Of a DNA stretch of 64,000 nucleotides, positions 60,777 to 64,000 are shown piece by piece (position 1 is the first letter of the stretch; each line of letters opens with the position of its first letter). A model generated the notes under the pieces. It saw only the letters and a program-made list of their open reading frames with translations, did not search any database and had not been told where the DNA came from. The stretch covers positions 434,001 through 498,000 of the forward strand of contig DASWVB010000002.1 in assembly GCA_036401375.1 (NCBI GenBank). The letters run 5' to 3'. A program made the translations under genes and the position numbers. This stretch comes from DASWUZ01 sp036401375 (GTDB lineage Bacteria > Acidobacteriota > Terriglobia > Terriglobales > Acidobacteriaceae).

Positions 60777-63014
60777 ATGACGAAGGTAAATAGTCTGATA
60801 GCAGGGGTGGTGCTGATGTTAATCGGGTGTGCACCGGTCCGGGCTCAGCAAGAGGGCACTGCCATCAACTACGAAGCAGAGAGCAAGGTGTTCCGCGTGG
60901 ATGCGGGGGGTGTGACCTACGCCTTCGGCATCAACGAACGCGGCGAGCTGCAGCCGCTCTACTGGGGCGCACGTTTGCGGAGCACTGACAAGTTATCCGC
61001 TGCACACATCAAACCCGAGCATGCGTCCTTTGACGTGACCAGCTCGGTTACTCCACAGGAGTATGCGGGCTGGGGCGCAGGGCTTTACGTGGAGCCGGCG
61101 CTGAAGATCAGCTTTCCTGACGGCAACCGCGATCTGGTGCTGCACTACGTTTCTCACCGCATCGATGGCTCCTCCCTCACACTTAAATTGAAAGATGTTC
61201 TTCGTGATGTGGACGTCGAGCTTCGTTATCAGATCGACTCCGATACGGGCATCATCGGCCGCTCGGCCATCGTTGAGAACGCCACAAAAGAGCCGCTGGT
61301 CATTGACCAGGCAGCGGCAGCTACATGGACCCTCCCCCGCGGCACTGACTACTCCCTCACCTACCTGACGGGACGTTGGGCGGGGGAGTGGAACTTGCAG
61401 CACGAGGCGATCCGCCCTGGCCAGCGTGTGCTAGAGAGCCGCCGAGGGTCTACCAGCCATCAGAACAACCCCTGGTTTGCAGTCGCACGCGGCGGTGCTG
61501 CGGACATCCTGCAACAGGATCAGGATAGCGGCGAGGTATGGTTTGGAGCGCTGGCATGGAGTGGCTCGTGGCGCATAAGCGTTGAGCAGGACCAGCTTCA
61601 GCAAGTCCGCGTCACCGGCGGCTTCAATGCCTTCGACTTTGGCTATCGCCTTATGCCCGGCGGGCGGCTCGAGACGCCCGTCTTCTACGGCGGATACACG
61701 CGGGAGGGTTTCGGAGGAGCGTCAAGGCTGCTGCACCGTTTCGAACTCGGGAAGATCCTGCCGCAATCGCCGCACCCGAAGCCACGTCCGGTGATCTACA
61801 ACTCGTGGGAGGCGACGGAGTTTAACGTCAACGAAGCAGGCCAGGAGGCGCTGGCTGAGAAGGCGGCCAGCATCGGAGTTGAGCGGTTTGTCATGGACGA
61901 TGGCTGGTTCGGCGAGCGTGACAACGATCATGCCGGGCTGGGGGACTGGCAGGTCAACTCGGCCAAATTTCCCAATGGGCTTGCGCCGTTGATTCAGAAG
62001 GTTCACTCCCTCGGCATGGATTTCGGCCTGTGGGTCGAGCCGGAGATGGTCAATCCTGACAGCAACCTCTACCGCGCCCATCCTGACTGGGTGCTCAACT
62101 TCCCGGGGCGGCCCAGGACCGAGGGGCGCAATCAGCTCGTGCTCAACCTCGCGCGTCCCGATGTACGCGAGTACGTATTCAATTTCCTCGACAAGATACT
62201 CAAGGAGAATGACATAGCTTTTCTGAAGTGGGATTACAACCGCAACTGGTCTGAGCCGGGCTGGGATGCTGTCGCTCCCGAAGATGAAAAGCAGGTGTAC
62301 GTGAAGTATGTCGAGAACCTTTACTCCATTCTGCGGCAGCTGCGCGCCGCGCACCCGGGCGTGGAGATAGAGTCCTGCTCGGGCGGCGGCGGCCGCGTGG
62401 ACCTCGGCATCCTCCGCTACACTGACGAGGTCTGGCCCTCCGACAATACTGATCCCTTCGATCGGCTCACCCTGCAGGACGGCTTCACCTACGCATATAC
62501 ACCGGGCGTCATGATGGCGTGGGTCACTGATTCGCCCAATGGATTCGCGGGTCGCACGACCTCGCTCGATTACCGCTTCCTGTCTTCCATGCAGGGCGGG
62601 CTGGGCGTGGGCGCCAATCTTCTCAAGTGGCAGCCGGAAGACTTCGCCACCGCGACCAGGATGATTACCGCGTACAAGCAGGTGCGCGAGACGGTGCAGC
62701 ACGGATCGCTGTATCGCCTCATCTCTCCGCGCGGAGGCAGCGAACATTCCGTAACAGAGTCGGTTGCAAAAGATCGCTCGCAGGCGGTGGTCTTTGCCTT
62801 CCTGCACTCCAGCCAGTTTCTGTATCCGTTTCCAACCATCCGTTTGCGCGGACTTGAGCCGGAGGCTGACTACAAGCTCGAGTGGATCGAGGGCAGGGCC
62901 AGCCGCGCCCCATCCGTCGCCAGCGGAGCCTACTGGATGTCGAATGGGATCGACCTCGAGATGAGAGGAGACTTCAAAGCAGCCGCATTCCGGCTTGAGC
63001 GCGTGCAGAAGTAG
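60777..63014 (+). CDS. Exported GH36 alpha-galactosidase
   Basis: 745 residues; GGAG six bases before the ATG. The N-terminus could be a lipoprotein signal (LMLIGC, Cys18) or cut by signal peptidase I at PVRAQ. The GH36 beta-supersandwich (~30-330) precedes the TIM barrel. The nucleophile Asp486 is in FLKWDYNRNW, the acid/base Asp556 in WPSDNTDPFDR, and SCSGGGGRVDLGIL is the substrate loop. It releases terminal alpha-galactose from oligosaccharides or galactolipids. It leads a plus-strand pair with a GH3 gene and is divergent from GH116-GH3. Confidence 0.93.
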   Translation: MTKVNSLIAGVVLMLIGCAPVRAQQEGTAINYEAESKVFRVDAGGVTYAFGINERGELQPLYWGARLRSTDKLSAAHIKPEHASFDVTSSVTPQEYAGWGAGLYVEPALKISFPDGNRDLVLHYVSHRIDGSSLTLKLKDVLRDVDVELRYQIDSDTGIIGRSAIVENATKEPLVIDQAAAATWTLPRGTDYSLTYLTGRWAGEWNLQHEAIRPGQRVLESRRGSTSHQNNPWFAVARGGAADILQQDQDSGEVWFGALAWSGSWRISVEQDQLQQVRVTGGFNAFDFGYRLMPGGRLETPVFYGGYTREGFGGASRLLHRFELGKILPQSPHPKPRPVIYNSWEATEFNVNEAGQEALAEKAASIGVERFVMDDGWFGERDNDHAGLGDWQVNSAKFPNGLAPLIQKVHSLGMDFGLWVEPEMVNPDSNLYRAHPDWVLNFPGRPRTEGRNQLVLNLARPDVREYVFNFLDKILKENDIAFLKWDYNRNWSEPGWDAVAPEDEKQVYVKYVENLYSILRQLRAAHPGVEIESCSGGGGRVDLGILRYTDEVWPSDNTDPFDRLTLQDGFTYAYTPGVMMAWVTDSPNGFAGRTTSLDYRFLSSMQGGLGVGANLLKWQPEDFATATRMITAYKQVRETVQHGSLYRLISPRGGSEHSVTESVAKDRSQAVVFAFLHSSQFLYPFPTIRLRGLEPEADYKLEWIEGRASRAPSVASGAYWMSNGIDLEMRGDFKAAAFRLERVQK

Positions 63015-63031
63015 CGAGGCAGGGGGTGGGT

Positions 63032-63046
63032 GGAACCTTAGGTTCC
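63032..63046 (+). terminator. Hairpin after the GH36 gene
   Basis: GGAACC-TTA-GGTTCC, a perfect 6-bp stem 17 bases after the stop, then GCCTTGC. There is no T-run; the next gene on this strand starts 76 bases later, so read-through is likely. Confidence 0.35.
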
Positions 63047-63122
63047 GCCTTGCTCCATCTCCAGGCTATAGATGGGTAGTTGAATAGTTTGATAGGCTAG
63101 CAGCGCATACGGAGCCTGACCA

Positions 63123-64000
63123 GTGCCACCTCAAACAACCCGTCGCCTCGCAGCAGTAGTCGTAATCGGCCTCTCAGGTCTTGTATCCGCGGCCTTTGCA
63201 CAGGCACCTGTTCCCGACAGCCCTGCCATCGAGCAGCGTGTTGACGCGATGATCTCCAAGCTCACACTCGAGCAGAAGATCGACCTCATCGGCGGGGAAG
63301 ACAGCATGTTCATCCGGGCAATGCCGGCAGCCGGCTTTCCGCGGCTCAAGATGTCTGACGGCCCCTATGGGGTGCGCACCTGGGGACCGGACACAGCTTA
63401 CGCCGGCGGGATCGCGCTCGCCGCATCGTGGGACCCTGAGCTGGTTCGCCGCACCGGCGTCACGCTGGGGCAGGACGCGCGCGCGCGGGGGGTAAACTTT
63501 CTGCTCGCGCCGGGTGTCAACATCTACCGTGCGCCGATGAACGGCCGTAACTTCGAGTATTTCGGGGAAGATCCTTTCCTCTCGGCACACACCGTCGTCC
63601 CTTACATCGAAGGCGTGCAGAGCCAGGGGGTCGTCGCTACCGTGAAGCACTACGCGCTCAATAATCAGGAGTGGGACCGGCACAACGCCAGCTCAGACGC
63701 GGACGAACGCACCATCCGCGAGATATATCTGCCTGCCTTTGAGGCTGCGGTCCGGGTCGCGCATGTGGGCGCCGTCATGAACTCCTACAATCTGGTCAAC
63801 GGCGTGCACGCCACCCAGAATCCATTCCTCAACCTGCAGGTCCTGAAGAAGGAGTGGGGTTTTGACGGCATTCTGATGTCGGACTGGGACGCGACTTATG
63901 ACGGCGTAGCGGCGGCGAACAACGGCCTTGACCTTGAGATGCCCGACGCCAAGTTCATGAACCGCGCGACCCTGCTTCCCGCGGTCCAGAGCGGTCAGGT
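63123..64000 (+). CDS. Secreted glycoside hydrolase family 3 beta-glucosidase (3' part cut off)
   Basis: 292 residues are visible and the gene runs off the right edge. The GTG at 63123 has GGAG nine bases upstream. The signal peptide (RRLAAVVVIGLSGLVSAAFA) ends near AQ. GH3 barrel motifs: LTLEQKIDLIGGED, FPRLKMSDGPYGVRTW, LLAPGVNIYRAPMNGRNFEY, VKHYALNNQEW, and the nucleophile Asp254 in LMSDWDATYDG. This is a BglB/ThermoBglA-like type, different from the GH3 protein at 55879-58053. It is 108 bp downstream of GH36 and probably co-transcribed. Confidence 0.93.
   Translation, partial: MPPQTTRRLAAVVVIGLSGLVSAAFAQAPVPDSPAIEQRVDAMISKLTLEQKIDLIGGEDSMFIRAMPAAGFPRLKMSDGPYGVRTWGPDTAYAGGIALAASWDPELVRRTGVTLGQDARARGVNFLLAPGVNIYRAPMNGRNFEYFGEDPFLSAHTVVPYIEGVQSQGVVATVKHYALNNQEWDRHNASSDADERTIREIYLPAFEAAVRVAHVGAVMNSYNLVNGVHATQNPFLNLQVLKKEWGFDGILMSDWDATYDGVAAANNGLDLEMPDAKFMNRATLLPAVQSGQ

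Noticed and set aside
1..64000. CRISPR arrays, insertion sequences, integrases, prophage genes, rRNA and intact tRNA genes
   Set aside because: None seen on reading both strands: no regularly spaced 25-40-bp repeats, no transposase or integrase motifs, no complete T-arm or acceptor-stem pattern. A tRNA/Rfam scan would be decisive.

Overview
The window looks like a chromosomal segment of an Acidobacteriota bacterium, most likely class Terriglobia (Acidobacteriaceae). This is inferred from gene content and was not tested by alignment. The grounds are a roughly 1,230-residue TonB-dependent receptor with an N-terminal carboxypeptidase-regulatory-like domain, an NHL-repeat/Ig-like-repeat surface protein, DUF4252 and DUF2141 secreted proteins, several secreted glycoside hydrolases, and high GC. 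The cell is Gram-negative type: it has Tol-Pal and lipoproteins. I saw no rRNA, tRNA, CRISPR array, transposase or phage gene.

Layout. 1-4937 (minus): a complete tolQ-tolR-tonB/tolA-tolB-pal operon running into cpoB, which is cut by the window edge. 5354-9058: TonB-dependent receptor. 9248-16983: recN, dprA, topA, a membrane SpoIIE-type phosphatase and a DUF427 protein. 16998-18587 (minus): DHA2-type MFS exporter. 18787-23746: a heat-shock block of dnaK, two poorly characterised small genes, dnaJ and an hspR-type MerR repressor, with an HspR-operator-like dyad in front of dnaK. 23854-29350: a heptose locus (gmhA, hddA, an SDR enzyme, a fused hddC-gmhB), then a GT21-like glycosyltransferase. 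29401-41115: mostly minus-strand carbohydrate genes (ArnT/PMT-like transferase, phosphoketolase, phosphohexomutase, SGNH hydrolase, YkgJ-like protein, glucose-6-phosphate isomerase), with two small secreted-protein genes on the plus strand. 41446-47852: small secreted or unknown proteins, a large NHL/Ig surface protein and a DHH phosphoesterase. 47915-54087 (minus): a short division/cell-wall block mraZ-rsmH-ftsL-ftsI, with four 10-bp-spaced MraZ-box repeats upstream. 54442-55774: DUF2127 and fasciclin proteins. 55879-64000: two divergent pairs of secreted glycoside hydrolases (GH116-GH3 on minus; GH36-GH3 on plus, the last cut by the window end).

How the genes work together. Tol-Pal and the division genes serve envelope constriction. 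dnaK/dnaJ with HspR form a self-regulated chaperone unit. The heptose genes should convert sedoheptulose 7-phosphate to GDP-D-glycero-alpha-D-manno-heptose for a surface glycan. The terminal hydrolases look like an outer-envelope or periplasmic set for releasing glucose/xylose and galactose from plant- or fungal-type glycans or glycolipids. Phosphoketolase, phosphohexomutase and Pgi would handle the sugar phosphates.

The less ordinary signals are paired palindromes in front of tolQ, a probable CTG start codon for gmhA, the hddC-gmhB fusion, two obscure genes between dnaK and dnaJ, a 14-bp tandem repeat beginning at a stop codon, a lysine-rich secreted micro-protein, and a GH116-GH3 pair of visibly lower GC.
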